From positions 1 to 64,000 of the forward strand of contig JADZAC010000038.1 of the NCBI GenBank assembly GCA_020852835.1: 64,000 nt of DNA, written 5' to 3'. The position numbers and the translations under genes were made by a program. The notes beneath the pieces are model-generated. The model searched no databases and was not told where the DNA came from. It was given only the letters and a program-made list of their open reading frames with translations. The stretch is from Flavobacteriales bacterium (lineage in GTDB: Bacteria; Bacteroidota; Bacteroidia; Flavobacteriales_F; PHOS-HE28). Of this stretch, positions 9,135 through 18,146 are shown one piece after another (the first letter of the stretch is position 1; each line of letters begins with the position of its first letter).

Positions 9135-9277
9135 GGGTTGTTGCGGCCGGTGAAAGTACGTGTCCGCCCAAACCCTGCCGACCAGCTCGCCGCAAAATGC
9201 CTGCACGGATACGTTCACAACACGGCAGTTGCATGGTGGCGCATGCCTGCATGGGATCGAACGCCTACACTTGCACC

Positions 9278-10066
9278 ATGGATCCCCGCCTCGAAGCCTT
9301 TCAACGCCTGCTGGGCATCATGGACGATCTGCGAACCCAATGCCCCTGGGACCGCAAACAGACCATGGAATCCCTTCGGCCGCTCACCATCGAAGAAACC
9401 TATGAACTGGGCGATGCGATCTTGGAGAACGACCTCGACGGAGTGCGCGGCGAACTGGGTGACCTACTGCTGCACATGGTCTTCTATGCCAAGATCGGAG
9501 CGGAATTGGGCGCGTTCACCATCACCGATGTGCTCAACGGCATTTGTGAAAAACTCATTCGACGCCATCCGCACATCTATGGGGATGTGAAAGTGGAAGG
9601 GGAAGAGGAGGTTAAGGCTAATTGGGAGCGGATCAAGCTGGCCGAGAAAAAAGCGGGAGGCTCCGATGCGGATGCACCGAAAAGCGTGTTGGAGGGGGTG
9701 CCCCGCGGGTTGCCCAGCTTGGTGAAAGCCATCCGTATCCAGGACAAAGCCCGTGGTGTGGGCTTCGACTGGGAACATGCCGGGCAGGTGTGGGAAAAGG
9801 TGAATGAAGAGTTGGGCGAGCTCAAGCACGAGGTGGATGCCGGCAGCAGCAATCAGGCCGATGAGCTGGGCGACCTGTTGTTCAGTATCGTGAATTATGC
9901 GCGATTCCTGAAGATCGACCCTGATGAGGCCTTGGAACGGACCAACCGCAAATTCATCCGGCGCTTCCGGTTCTTGGAAACGGAATCCCGCAAGGATGGC
10001 AAGCGGTTGGGCGAGATGAGCTTGGCCGAAATGGATAGCTATTGGGAGCGTGCAAAGAACATCTGA
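9278..10066 (+). CDS. mazG: nucleoside triphosphate pyrophosphohydrolase
   Basis: This 262-residue protein carries two MazG domains. The first contains CPWDRKQTMESLRPLTIEE and ETYELGDAI..GELGDLLLHMVF. The second contains EELGELKHEVDAG..DELGDLLFSIVNYARF. Both match the EExxE..ExxD metal-binding pattern. MazG hydrolyses NTPs to NMPs and pyrophosphate and cleans the nucleotide pool in the cytoplasm. The length and double-domain structure match the E. coli type. The ATG at 9278 is preceded by TACACTTG, one mismatch from the -7 consensus, which supports it over the longer frame. Confidence 0.92.
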   Translation: MDPRLEAFQRLLGIMDDLRTQCPWDRKQTMESLRPLTIEETYELGDAILENDLDGVRGELGDLLLHMVFYAKIGAELGAFTITDVLNGICEKLIRRHPHIYGDVKVEGEEEVKANWERIKLAEKKAGGSDADAPKSVLEGVPRGLPSLVKAIRIQDKARGVGFDWEHAGQVWEKVNEELGELKHEVDAGSSNQADELGDLLFSIVNYARFLKIDPDEALERTNRKFIRRFRFLETESRKDGKRLGEMSLAEMDSYWERAKNI

Positions 10067-10133
10067 TCCCGGCCCGGCCAGCACTTGGGGCAAGAGGACG
10101 GCCCCGCCTTCCATGGCCGGTGGTTGATAACAT

Positions 10134-10155
10134 CACCTGGCACGCGTGCCAGGTG
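10134..10155. repeat. perfect 22-bp palindrome
   Basis: CACCTGGCACG (10134-10144) is followed immediately by its reverse complement. It lies 68 bases after mazG and 96 bases before the next gene. No T-run follows, so it is either an unusual terminator stem or a protein-binding site. Confidence 0.6.
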
Positions 10156-10250
10156 CGGGGGCCTCTCGGATAAGTTCGCCCCAACCCTTGACTTGCCTCA
10201 CAGGGAAACCGAAGAACCCCGGGTTACGTAGGGGAGACGATCCAGATCCC

Positions 10251-11975
10251 ATGAGCCACCCACTCAACCCGCTGTCCGCTCTTGCCGCTATTGTCTTCCT
10301 TACATCCGGCTTGAAGGCCCAAGTACCTGCTAAGTGCTTGGAGGTCGAAAGCATTTTGGGGGATGCTTGTGTGTCCGATGCTGACTGCCCGGGCAGCACC
10401 GAGGGCATGAACGAAATGGTGCGGTTCATCACCGGGCCAGCGCCCATTGCCTTGGCCGACCTGCAGTTCGCCTTCTACAGCAGCTCGTTCTTGGGCATCG
10501 TCCAAGATGCCGCAACTGCTGCGATCACCTCCCAGCTTAATGCCTCCGTGGAAGGGTGCGGCCTGTTGGTCGAACCACCAGGGGGCATCATTCCCCCGGG
10601 CAGCAGGGTGATCTTCATCACCTCCACCGCCATGTGCGTGCAGGCCAACCCCTTCACAGCCCTTAACGACACGCTTTTTGTCATATTCCAGTTTGCGGGC
10701 AACAGCCAAGGTCACTTCAAGAACAACGACCTCGTTGGCCAAGCCGTGACCACAACACCCAATGCCCCATTGCCCCGATGGCTACGCGTCGGGGTTGCCG
10801 GGCAATGTGAAGACACAGTAACCTATGATGCCAATTTACTGGTGAACAACATGGGCACTTATGGTGGAACCAGCAGCGAAAACGACGGTGCCACAGTGGA
10901 ATTCTCTTGGCCGGGCACTCCTGCGGCAACCTACCTCAATCATGGCTGCATGGCCGCCTTTGAACCCACCTTGCCCGAGGTGGTATCCGGCCAAGGAGCG
11001 GTGGCCTGCGGCGCTTCCGCCAATTTGGTTGCTACCGTTGCAGGGAACTATGCTTCCGTGGCCTGGCAGGGGGGGGGCGGCGTTTTCAGCAACCCGGATG
11101 CGCTGGCTACCACCTATTCTCCTGGCGCGTTCGATATCGGGCCCGTGCAGCTTTCCTTCTGTGCCATCACCGCGTGTGGAGACAGTGTTTGTACGACAGC
11201 CACGATTACCGTACAGTCACCGGCTCTGGCCGCCACCGCATCCTCCTTGCAAGGTTGTGCACCTGCTTGCATCACATTCACTGCCGCTGCTTCCGGTGCA
11301 GCCTCCCTGCTATGGGACTTCGGTGATGGCGTTACCGGGCAGGGACCTTCCGTAGAACATTGCTTCCAAAACGCAGGCGCCCATGCTGTGTCCGTTACAG
11401 CCGATTTCGGCAACGGCTGCACCGCTTCGGCTTCCCTGGCGGATTCCATCCGCATTGCTGCTGCGCCCGAAGCCGCCTTTACTTGGGCCTTGGATGGGCC
11501 GCAGGCACAATTTGCGGACTGGTCCACCGGAGCGGTGGCCTGGCTTTGGCTCTTCGGTGATACGGCCGGCTCGTCATCCGCGCAACCAGGGCCATTGTTC
11601 AGCTACCCTGGTGAAGGGTGCTATCCGGTGCTCTTGGTGGTGGCAAATGCCGCTGGTTGCCAGGATAGTGCTTCCATGCAGCTTTGCATCCCGGGAATGG
11701 ATTCCCTGATGGTGCCCAACATCTTCACCCCCAACAACGATGGCGTGAATGACCTCTTTCGGATCACCGGCGGCAGGCTTGCCAGCTTGGATGTGCAGGT
11801 GTTCAACCGCTGGGGACAAGAAGTTGCTCGCCTGCAACGCTCGAACCAGGCATGGGATGGCCGTACCATGGCGGGTGAAGAACTCAGCTCCGGCACCTAC
11901 TTCTACACCCTGCAGGCATTGGGGCACGATGGCCGGGTTTACGAGCAGAACGGTACGGTTACCTTGGTGCGCTAA
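10251..11975 (+). CDS. secreted PKD-domain protein with T9SS type B sorting domain
   Basis: This 574-residue protein has a signal peptide ending in LKAQ, an N-terminal region of unknown fold (about residues 20-240), and immunoglobulin-like and PKD-like modules (for example LLWDFGDGVTGQGPSVEHCFQNAG and AWLWLFGDTAG). It ends in a CHU_C/gliding-motility C-terminal domain beginning MVPNIFTPNNDGVNDLFRI and ending GTVTLVR. That domain directs export by the type IX secretion system and attachment to or release from the cell surface. The likely role is adhesion or a surface matrix; no catalytic motif is visible. The ATG at 10251 begins the signal peptide. Confidence 0.88.
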   Translation: MSHPLNPLSALAAIVFLTSGLKAQVPAKCLEVESILGDACVSDADCPGSTEGMNEMVRFITGPAPIALADLQFAFYSSSFLGIVQDAATAAITSQLNASVEGCGLLVEPPGGIIPPGSRVIFITSTAMCVQANPFTALNDTLFVIFQFAGNSQGHFKNNDLVGQAVTTTPNAPLPRWLRVGVAGQCEDTVTYDANLLVNNMGTYGGTSSENDGATVEFSWPGTPAATYLNHGCMAAFEPTLPEVVSGQGAVACGASANLVATVAGNYASVAWQGGGGVFSNPDALATTYSPGAFDIGPVQLSFCAITACGDSVCTTATITVQSPALAATASSLQGCAPACITFTAAASGAASLLWDFGDGVTGQGPSVEHCFQNAGAHAVSVTADFGNGCTASASLADSIRIAAAPEAAFTWALDGPQAQFADWSTGAVAWLWLFGDTAGSSSAQPGPLFSYPGEGCYPVLLVVANAAGCQDSASMQLCIPGMDSLMVPNIFTPNNDGVNDLFRITGGRLASLDVQVFNRWGQEVARLQRSNQAWDGRTMAGEELSSGTYFYTLQALGHDGRVYEQNGTVTLVR

Positions 11976-11984
11976 GCTGTTGGT

Positions 11985-12593
11985 TCAATGGCCGCCGCCA
12001 AGAACCACCCCCAAGGTGGCGTACCAAGTGAAGTACTTGCTGTCGGACAAGAACTTGCCTTGGTCCTTGTAAGCATTGCCCAGTCCGTAACTGAGGCCGG
12101 TTTCCAACGTGACAAAGGCCAGGTCGAAGCCTAGGCCGGCGTCCATGTTGAACGATCCTCCATTATAGTCGTCTTTGTTGAAGGCGATCTCATCGTTCTT
12201 GCTGTCCACGCTCAACAACGCCTCGTACGTGGGGCCGGCGTTCACCCGTAGCCGGAACGCATCGCCGTGGATGAGGTTGTAGCCGAGCAGGGCCTTCACC
12301 TTGGCGGTGGTTCGGATCATGTTATCCTCCATGACCACCGTGTCCAGCAAGGTGGATCTTACAAAGGTGGCACTACGGCCGAAAAATGCACCCGGTTGGA
12401 AATACAGGCGGTCACCCAAGCGGAAGTCCACCCCCAACTGGAACCCCGCTGCGGCAGAAGAGGTCGTTCCGTCCGGAGTCCTGGTCAGCTTGGTGAAGTT
12501 CAAGCCCACTTGCGGATTGGCCGCGAACTGGCCCACGGCCCAGTTGCTGATGGCGGCCACGGCTGTCAATAGGAACAAACGGCGGAATTTCAT
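11985..12593 (-). CDS. outer-membrane beta-barrel protein
   Basis: This 202-residue protein has a signal peptide (MKFRRLFLLTAVAAISNWAVGQ). It then alternates short hydrophobic and polar strands (GLNFTKL, GFQLGVDFRLG, LYFQPGAFFG, VKALLGYNLI, FRLRVNAGPTYEAL, FNMDAGLGFDLA, VTLETGLSYGLG) and ends WYATLGVVLGGGH. This is the pattern of the small PorT/OmpA-like barrels of Bacteroidota. It is convergent with the type B secreted protein (nine bases between stops) and divergent from a second one. Its function is unknown, but its position between two T9SS substrates suggests envelope biogenesis or adhesion. Confidence 0.75.
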   Translation of the reverse strand: MKFRRLFLLTAVAAISNWAVGQFAANPQVGLNFTKLTRTPDGTTSSAAAGFQLGVDFRLGDRLYFQPGAFFGRSATFVRSTLLDTVVMEDNMIRTTAKVKALLGYNLIHGDAFRLRVNAGPTYEALLSVDSKNDEIAFNKDDYNGGSFNMDAGLGFDLAFVTLETGLSYGLGNAYKDQGKFLSDSKYFTWYATLGVVLGGGH

Positions 12594-12782
12594 GGTGTTG
12601 TAGCTTGGGTTGGCGGCGCAGGCCGTCAGTGGCCTGGCTGCCTTTAGCAACGCAAAACACGGGCCGATCATATGCCTGCCGACCATAATGGCCGGTTGCG
12701 AGGCATGATCGGGCAATGTTATTTCACGGTGAACTTCGGGCTGCGCATGGTGCCATGCCCGAAATTTGCGCCCGACCCCAGC

Positions 12783-15176
12783 ATGCTCCGGTTGCCCAAT
12801 TTTACCTTCCGCCTCGGGTTGCCGATGATCCTCGGTTTTATCGTCGCGATGGCCGGGGATGTGCGCGGCCAATGCGGCGCTGTGATCAACACCTTTCCGT
12901 ACGGCGAAGGGTTTGAATCCGGGCCGGCATGGGCCAGCGGCGGTGTTGGAAACGATTGGGCCTGGGGAACCCCGGCGCATCCGTTGATCAATACCGCCGG
13001 CGCTGGCACGAAGGCCTGGTGCGTGGGCGGGCTTTCGGGCACCTATTACAACAGCAACGAACGTTCCTGGCTGGAAAGCCCGTGCTTCGACTTTTCGGCC
13101 TTGGCGGCCCCGCGCATCTCGTTCCAGATATTCTGGGAAGTGGAACGGCAATATGACGGCCTCGTGCTTCAATATTCCACCGACGGCGGCGCCACATACA
13201 GCAACGTTGGCTCGTTCGGCGAACCGCCCGATTGCAATACGGAGAATTGGTTCAACTCCGCCAATATCACCAACTTGCCCGCTTCCATCAACCCCAAGCA
13301 CGGTTGGAGCGGGAGAGTGGGCATCACCCAAGGCAGCTGCATGGGCGGCAGCGGCAGCCAGAACTGGGTGACCGCCAAGCACTGCTTGGCTTGGTTGGCC
13401 TATGAACCCAGCGTTCGCTTCCGCTTTTTCTTCGGGGCGGGCAGTACCTGCAACAACTACGATGGCGTGGCCATTGATGATATCCTTATCGATGAGGGGA
13501 CGCCGGTAACGGCGGCATTTACCGCAGATTGCACCGGAACCACGCTGGATTTCATCAACGCTGCCTCGCCTTGCCCCAACAGCTTTTCATGGGATTTCGG
13601 CGAAAACGGATCCCCGCTGAACACCTCCAACTTGGAACATCCTTCTCATACCTATGCCGCGCCAGGCACCTACACCGTGTCGCTTACCGCCACGGATGCC
13701 TGCGGGATGTCGGCAACCGTCTCTCAGACGATCAGCGTATTGGCAGTGGAGATAGCGGCGATCCAACCCACCTGCGGACTGCCCAATGGCAGCTTGGAAG
13801 CGGAGGTATCCGGTGCCAATGGGCCGGTCAACTTTTACTGGTCACCGGGCGGTGCCACCACAGCTACGTTGGCCAATGCAGGCCCCGGAGACTATACGGT
13901 AACGGTCACGGCCGCCAACAGCTGTGCGGCTGCGGCCACGGCCACGCTCAATGCCTCCACCGGCAGTTTGGCCGTGGAAGTTGCGCACACGGATATCAGC
14001 TGCCATAGCTTCACCGATGGGACGGCAACAGCCGTGGTGACGGGAGGAATTGCACCCACGGTGCTGGCCTGGTCACAGGGGGGGAGCCAAGCCCCTGCGA
14101 TCAACGGCTTGGGGCCGGGATGGATCCTGTGCACCGTGACCGACGCGGAAGGTTGCACCGCGCTGGACAGCGCCCTGGTCCAAGATCCACCGCTGTTGGT
14201 TGCGGACGCCGGACCGGACACCGCCATTTGCGCAGGCAGCACCCTGCTGCTGGAAGCTGCTTCCACAGGCGGCACCGGCCCCCCTGCCTATGTGTGGTCT
14301 CCGCAAGGTCCCCTCATCTCACCCGCCGCCACAAGCTACTTTACGGTGGTGGCCACCGATGCTGCGGGATGTGCCTCCGCTCCGGATTCGGTACGGGTTG
14401 AAGTGCTGGCGGCCTTCCAGCCGTCGGTAGCGGTTTCAGACAGCTTGGGTTGCACCCCGCTTTGTGTTTCCTTCAGTGCCCAACCTGGTGATGCGGCGGC
14501 CTACGCATGGGATTTCGGGGATGGCGGGACGGCTGATTCCGTAGCACCGCTCCATTGTTTCACCAGCGGAGGATCATTCACCGTCAGCCTCACCGTCACG
14601 GACAGCGCAGGCTGTTCCGGCAACGCCATGCTCCCGGGCCTTGTACAAGCCTGGGCTTCCCCAGTGGTTCTCTTCAGTGCCTCGCCTACGGTGACCACTA
14701 CGGATGAACCTTTGGTCCAATTTCTGAACCACAGTACCGGCGCGGTGCATTACCACTGGCTGTTCGGCAATGCGGGCCAGAGCAGTTCCAGTGAGGAATC
14801 GCCTGCTTTTGCTTTTGATTCCGTGGCCTGCTACACGGTGACGCTTGAAGCCACCGGGCCGGAAGGCTGCACTGCCGCGGATTCAGCCCAACTATGCGTG
14901 GAGGACCCTTTTGCGATCTATGTGCCCAACACATTCACGCCCAACGGTGATGGCATCAACGATGTGTTGCGGCCGTTCACCACCGTGCGCGACCCCGCCA
15001 ACTATCAGTTATTGGTGCACGATCGCTGGGGTAGGCCGTTCTTTTCAACTAACGAGCTGCACACCGGCTGGAGCGGCCAGGATGCCGCCGATGGCTTGTA
15101 CATCTGGACCGTGTGGATCACCGACTCCATGGGAGACCGGCAGGAGCGCCGCGGCCATGTGCTGCTATTGAGGTAG
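12783..15176 (+). CDS. large secreted adhesin-like protein, PKD and SprB repeats, T9SS type B sorting domain
   Basis: The 797-residue product starts with a signal peptide ending VRGQ. An N-terminal lectin/MAM-like beta-sandwich follows (FESGPAWASGG..SFQIFWEVERQYDGLVLQYSTDGG..DGVAIDDILI). Next are a PKD domain (FSWDFGENGSP), two SprB-type repeats (PTCGLPNGSLEAEVSG; ISCHSFTDGTATAVVTGG), further PKD modules (AYAWDFGDGGTADS) and a terminal CHU_C domain (IYVPNTFTPNGDGINDVLRP to HVLLLR). SprB-type repeats are known from the gliding adhesin of Flavobacterium. It is probably exported by T9SS and displayed on the surface. Of the in-frame ATGs, 12783 gives the best signal peptide. A GAAATTTG box lies just upstream. 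Confidence 0.88.
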   Translation: MLRLPNFTFRLGLPMILGFIVAMAGDVRGQCGAVINTFPYGEGFESGPAWASGGVGNDWAWGTPAHPLINTAGAGTKAWCVGGLSGTYYNSNERSWLESPCFDFSALAAPRISFQIFWEVERQYDGLVLQYSTDGGATYSNVGSFGEPPDCNTENWFNSANITNLPASINPKHGWSGRVGITQGSCMGGSGSQNWVTAKHCLAWLAYEPSVRFRFFFGAGSTCNNYDGVAIDDILIDEGTPVTAAFTADCTGTTLDFINAASPCPNSFSWDFGENGSPLNTSNLEHPSHTYAAPGTYTVSLTATDACGMSATVSQTISVLAVEIAAIQPTCGLPNGSLEAEVSGANGPVNFYWSPGGATTATLANAGPGDYTVTVTAANSCAAAATATLNASTGSLAVEVAHTDISCHSFTDGTATAVVTGGIAPTVLAWSQGGSQAPAINGLGPGWILCTVTDAEGCTALDSALVQDPPLLVADAGPDTAICAGSTLLLEAASTGGTGPPAYVWSPQGPLISPAATSYFTVVATDAAGCASAPDSVRVEVLAAFQPSVAVSDSLGCTPLCVSFSAQPGDAAAYAWDFGDGGTADSVAPLHCFTSGGSFTVSLTVTDSAGCSGNAMLPGLVQAWASPVVLFSASPTVTTTDEPLVQFLNHSTGAVHYHWLFGNAGQSSSSEESPAFAFDSVACYTVTLEATGPEGCTAADSAQLCVEDPFAIYVPNTFTPNGDGINDVLRPFTTVRDPANYQLLVHDRWGRPFFSTNELHTGWSGQDAADGLYIWTVWITDSMGDRQERRGHVLLLR

Positions 15177-15182
15177 CCGCGG

Positions 15183-15785
15183 CTAAGGTGCTGGCGGACT
15201 TCCGAGCGCTTTCAGTGCGGCATATACCCGGTGCATCGGCAAGCCCATCACCGTGTAAAAGCTTCCTTCGATCCGCTCCACGCCCGTGTATCCGATCCAA
15301 TCTTGTACCCCGTAGGCCCCGGCCTTGTCCAACGGTGCATGCTTTTCCACATAATACGCGATCTCCTCCGCGCTGAGCTGCCGGAAGCGAACTACTGCGG
15401 TATCGCTGAAACTGAGAATGGTCCCGGAGGTCCGCAGGCACACGCCGGTGACCACCACGTGGTCCTGTCCCGAAAGCAGGCTGAGCATCCGGCGCGCATC
15501 CGCCTCATCCACCGGTTTGTTGAGCAGCAAATTGCCCAAGAGCACCGTGGTATCTGCAGTGATCAGCACTTGGTCGTTGGCCAAGTTGCCCGTCCAAGCT
15601 TCCGCCTTTTTCCGCGCCAAATGTTCGGCCACATGCGCAACCGGCATTCTTTCCGGTGGCGTTTCATCCACATCCACCCGGGTGATCTCCACGGGGAGGT
15701 CCAAGCCATGCAACAGGTGCCTGCGGCGCGGGGAGGCGGACGCCAGCACCACCCGCCAGTGCAAGGGGTTGGCCATGGTGCTCAT
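15183..15785 (-). CDS. Maf-family nucleotide pyrophosphatase
   Basis: This 200-residue protein has the Maf signature VVLASASPRRRHLLHGLDLP at the start, VDVDETPPERMPV after it, and the catalytic-site region ITADTTVLLGNLLLNKP. It ends with DKAGAYGVQDW. Maf proteins hydrolyse non-canonical or modified NTPs to monophosphates. It overlaps the upstream UbiA gene by four bases (ATGA), making it the last gene of a four-gene string. It is convergent with the adhesin gene, with only six bases between stops. The YhdE/YceF subtype cannot be chosen with confidence. Confidence 0.92.
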   Translation of the reverse strand: MSTMANPLHWRVVLASASPRRRHLLHGLDLPVEITRVDVDETPPERMPVAHVAEHLARKKAEAWTGNLANDQVLITADTTVLLGNLLLNKPVDEADARRMLSLLSGQDHVVVTGVCLRTSGTILSFSDTAVVRFRQLSAEEIAYYVEKHAPLDKAGAYGVQDWIGYTGVERIEGSFYTVMGLPMHRVYAALKALGSPPAP

Positions 15786-16813
15786 AGGGTCTTTTCAGTG
15801 AAGAAGGCAAAGGCAACTGCAATGGCCATGGCCACCTTCAGCACATTGCCGGCCAAGGTGAATCCTTGCCGCGAAGTGGCATTGTAAGTGAATCCGGCCG
15901 ATAGCAACAAGGGAAGCACCAGGCCCGCTCCGATGTACCAATAAGAGAATTGGTCGGTCAGCAGGGTGGAGCGCACCAACAAAAGCGCTGCAATGGCAAT
16001 GCCCAGGTACAAGAGTGTGATGGCCTTCGCCCACTTGGTGCCCATGACAATTGGGATGGTGCGGCAACCATTGGCGGCATCGCCCGGCATGTCCGCCAGG
16101 TCTTTTTGCAGTTCGCGTACCAAGGTTGTGAGAAAGGCGAAGCCGGAAAAGCCGGCGATCCAGGCCCAGAGGCCGTGGAAGCCGAATACGATCTCCACTT
16201 CCTCGCCGCCCATACCGGTGCCGCGTGCACTGCTGCCGTACAGGTTGAACAGACCGGGAATTTCATAGAGGCCCACCGATAACGGCACCAGTGCCACCAG
16301 TATGGCCACCAGGCCATTGCCCAGCAGGAAGGTGCGCTTGAGCTTGGTGCTGTACAGCCACAACGCCGTGGCAGAGAACAGTGGAAGTGCGACCAGGTGC
16401 CATTGCCCGCACAGCAATGCCACGGCACAGCCTGTCAATACACCGGCCGTGGTAAGCATCAAGTGGCCCATCATGGCTGTGCGCCGCTTCACGGACCGGC
16501 CCACGATCACTTGGCCCGGCCGGTTTACCCGGTCGATCCGCGTATCAAAATAGTCATTGATCACATTGCCGCCGGCGGCTATGAGCACCGTGCTCAGCAC
16601 CAGGAGCCAGAATGGCACTTCGCCAAAACCGTGGCCGAAGGTGTTGCCCGGCACCTTCTGGAAGATCGTGGCCCCAGGCGCCACGGCCAAGGATTGCAGT
16701 TCCGCGCTGCTCACCGCAAGGAATCCGCTGATCACCCCATGACGCATGGCCACCATGGTAAAGGCGATGATCAGCAAGTTGATCGGGCGGGTGAGCCTCA
16801 AAAAATCCAGCAT
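15782..16813 (-). CDS. UbiA-family prenyltransferase
   Basis: This 343-residue polytopic membrane protein carries the two aspartate-rich motifs of the UbiA superfamily: NVINDYFDTRIDRVNRPGQ and a second region, LQKDLADMPGDAANGCRTIP. These bind the magnesium-diphosphate of a prenyl donor. In Bacteroidota such genes are often annotated as geranylgeranylglycerol-phosphate geranylgeranyltransferase, but the acceptor cannot be read from the sequence. It starts one base after the stop of the KdsC-like gene and overlaps Maf, a gene order often seen in Bacteroidota. Confidence 0.85.
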   Translation of the reverse strand: MLDFLRLTRPINLLIIAFTMVAMRHGVISGFLAVSSAELQSLAVAPGATIFQKVPGNTFGHGFGEVPFWLLVLSTVLIAAGGNVINDYFDTRIDRVNRPGQVIVGRSVKRRTAMMGHLMLTTAGVLTGCAVALLCGQWHLVALPLFSATALWLYSTKLKRTFLLGNGLVAILVALVPLSVGLYEIPGLFNLYGSSARGTGMGGEEVEIVFGFHGLWAWIAGFSGFAFLTTLVRELQKDLADMPGDAANGCRTIPIVMGTKWAKAITLLYLGIAIAALLLVRSTLLTDQFSYWYIGAGLVLPLLLSAGFTYNATSRQGFTLAGNVLKVAMAIAVAFAFFTEKTL

Positions 16814-17338
16814 CTACCAATGGTGTGCTTGTTCGGTCAGCCACTTTTCCTGCACCTTCATGGCCTGCTCCAACACGTCGCGCACGCAGCCCCGCCCTCC
16901 GGGGAACCGCGATACGTAGCGGCTGATGGCCTTTACTTCCTCGGCGGCATCGGCCGGGCAGCAGGGGAGGCCTACGCGCATCATTGCCCGCAGGTCGGGG
17001 ATATCGTCCCCGAGATAGGCTGTGCCTGCCAGCTCGAGGCCTTGGGCCTTCAATTCATCCAGCTTCGCACTTTTGTTCGCAACCGAAGCATGGAACTCGG
17101 TGACCCCTAGCCGGGTGAAGCTTTCCGAAACACCGGCCGATACGCCCCCGGAGATCACGATGATCCGCAAGCCTTCCTTCAGGGCGTGCTGCACCGCGTA
17201 AGCATCACGCGTGTAAAAGCTGCGTACCGGATCGAGCCCGGGGTGCAACAGTACTTGGCCGTCGGTAAATACACCGTCCACATCAAACATGAAGGTGTGT
17301 ATGCCGGCGAGCAGTTCCTTATAGGTCTTGTGGGTCAC
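16814..17338 (-). CDS. KdsC-like HAD phosphatase
   Basis: This 174-residue protein contains the HAD catalytic motif FMFDVDGVFTDG, with aspartates as nucleophile and acid/base, and the later metal-binding motif YLGDDIPDL. This is the family of 3-deoxy-D-manno-octulosonate 8-phosphate phosphatases, which remove phosphate from KDO8P in lipopolysaccharide core synthesis. The reading frame begins with GTG and overlaps the DUF2520 gene by 20 bases. The size matches the C0-type tetrameric family (about 170-190 residues). Substrate is inferred from the family, as no other KDO genes lie in the window. Confidence 0.85.
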   Translation of the reverse strand: MTHKTYKELLAGIHTFMFDVDGVFTDGQVLLHPGLDPVRSFYTRDAYAVQHALKEGLRIIVISGGVSAGVSESFTRLGVTEFHASVANKSAKLDELKAQGLELAGTAYLGDDIPDLRAMMRVGLPCCPADAAEEVKAISRYVSRFPGGRGCVRDVLEQAMKVQEKWLTEQAHHW

Positions 17339-18104
17339 GTGGCTGGGGGTGGTAGGTGTGTAGGATCAGATCGCTGATGGCGGCATACGCGCGGCGAAGT
17401 TCGGGTTCGTCCTCCAATAGCCGCAGATGCGCTGCCATGGTGCCTGTGTCGCCGCGCCGGGCCGGGCCCGTAACCGACAGGTCCGCATGCTGGGCGGCCT
17501 TTTGTGCAGTCGCCCTCCAAAGGGGCAACAGCAGTTGCGGGTCCATGCCGTGCGTGGTCAGCAGCCGCTGGGCTTCGCGCAGCAGGAAGGCGGGAAAGTT
17601 GGAGGTAAGTACGGCGCACAGGTGCAATCGTTGCCTTTGTTCCGCGTCCACGCGCACTATGGTGCCGGAGAGGCTGGCGGCCAAGCGCTCCAGCTGGTTG
17701 AGCGTTGCGGCGTCCGCCGCATCGATCACCACGGGCACTTCGGCAAAGTCCACCGGAGTGCCAGGGCTGAAGCTCTGGACCGGCCACATCACCCCGCGGC
17801 GGGCATGGGGCAAAAGCAGGTCCAGCGGACGGGTACCGCTCAAGTGCACCACCGGTGTGCCATCATCGGGAAGGGCGGCGGCCACGGCCCCGATGGCATC
17901 ATCGCTGACGGCCAGCACCCGCAGGTCGGCCGATGGCAAGGGACCGTTCAGGGCATAGCCTTGACAACCCAAGCGCTCCGCCAGCTGCCGGGCGTGTCCG
18001 AGGTTGCGTCCGGCCACCCCTGCCAAACACCGGCCGGAGCCGTGCAAGGCTCGGCCCAAGTGTTGGGCCATTCGTCCGGTGCCGATGATCAGCACAGTTT
18101 CCAT
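17319..18104 (-). CDS. Rossmann-fold and DUF2520 domain protein
   Basis: The 261-residue protein opens with a dinucleotide-binding fold (METVLIIGTGRMAQHLGRAL). It continues with a C-terminal helical DUF2520 region (HLCAVLTSNFPAFLLREAQRLL..GPARRGDTGTMAAHL). The combination resembles ketopantoate-reductase or 6-phosphogluconate-dehydrogenase-like oxidoreductases, but no substrate is known for this branch. It leads a compact string with KdsC-like, UbiA and Maf genes and overlaps the next gene by 20 bases. The ATG at 18104 begins the nucleotide-binding strand; the longer frame adds ten residues without likeness. An NAD(P)-dependent reductase role is an inference. Confidence 0.8.
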   Translation of the reverse strand: METVLIIGTGRMAQHLGRALHGSGRCLAGVAGRNLGHARQLAERLGCQGYALNGPLPSADLRVLAVSDDAIGAVAAALPDDGTPVVHLSGTRPLDLLLPHARRGVMWPVQSFSPGTPVDFAEVPVVIDAADAATLNQLERLAASLSGTIVRVDAEQRQRLHLCAVLTSNFPAFLLREAQRLLTTHGMDPQLLLPLWRATAQKAAQHADLSVTGPARRGDTGTMAAHLRLLEDEPELRRAYAAISDLILHTYHPQPRDPQDL

Positions 18105-18146
18105 GGGTGCGAAGTTCGGCAGGATCGGTGCCAAGCGGTCCCGGCC

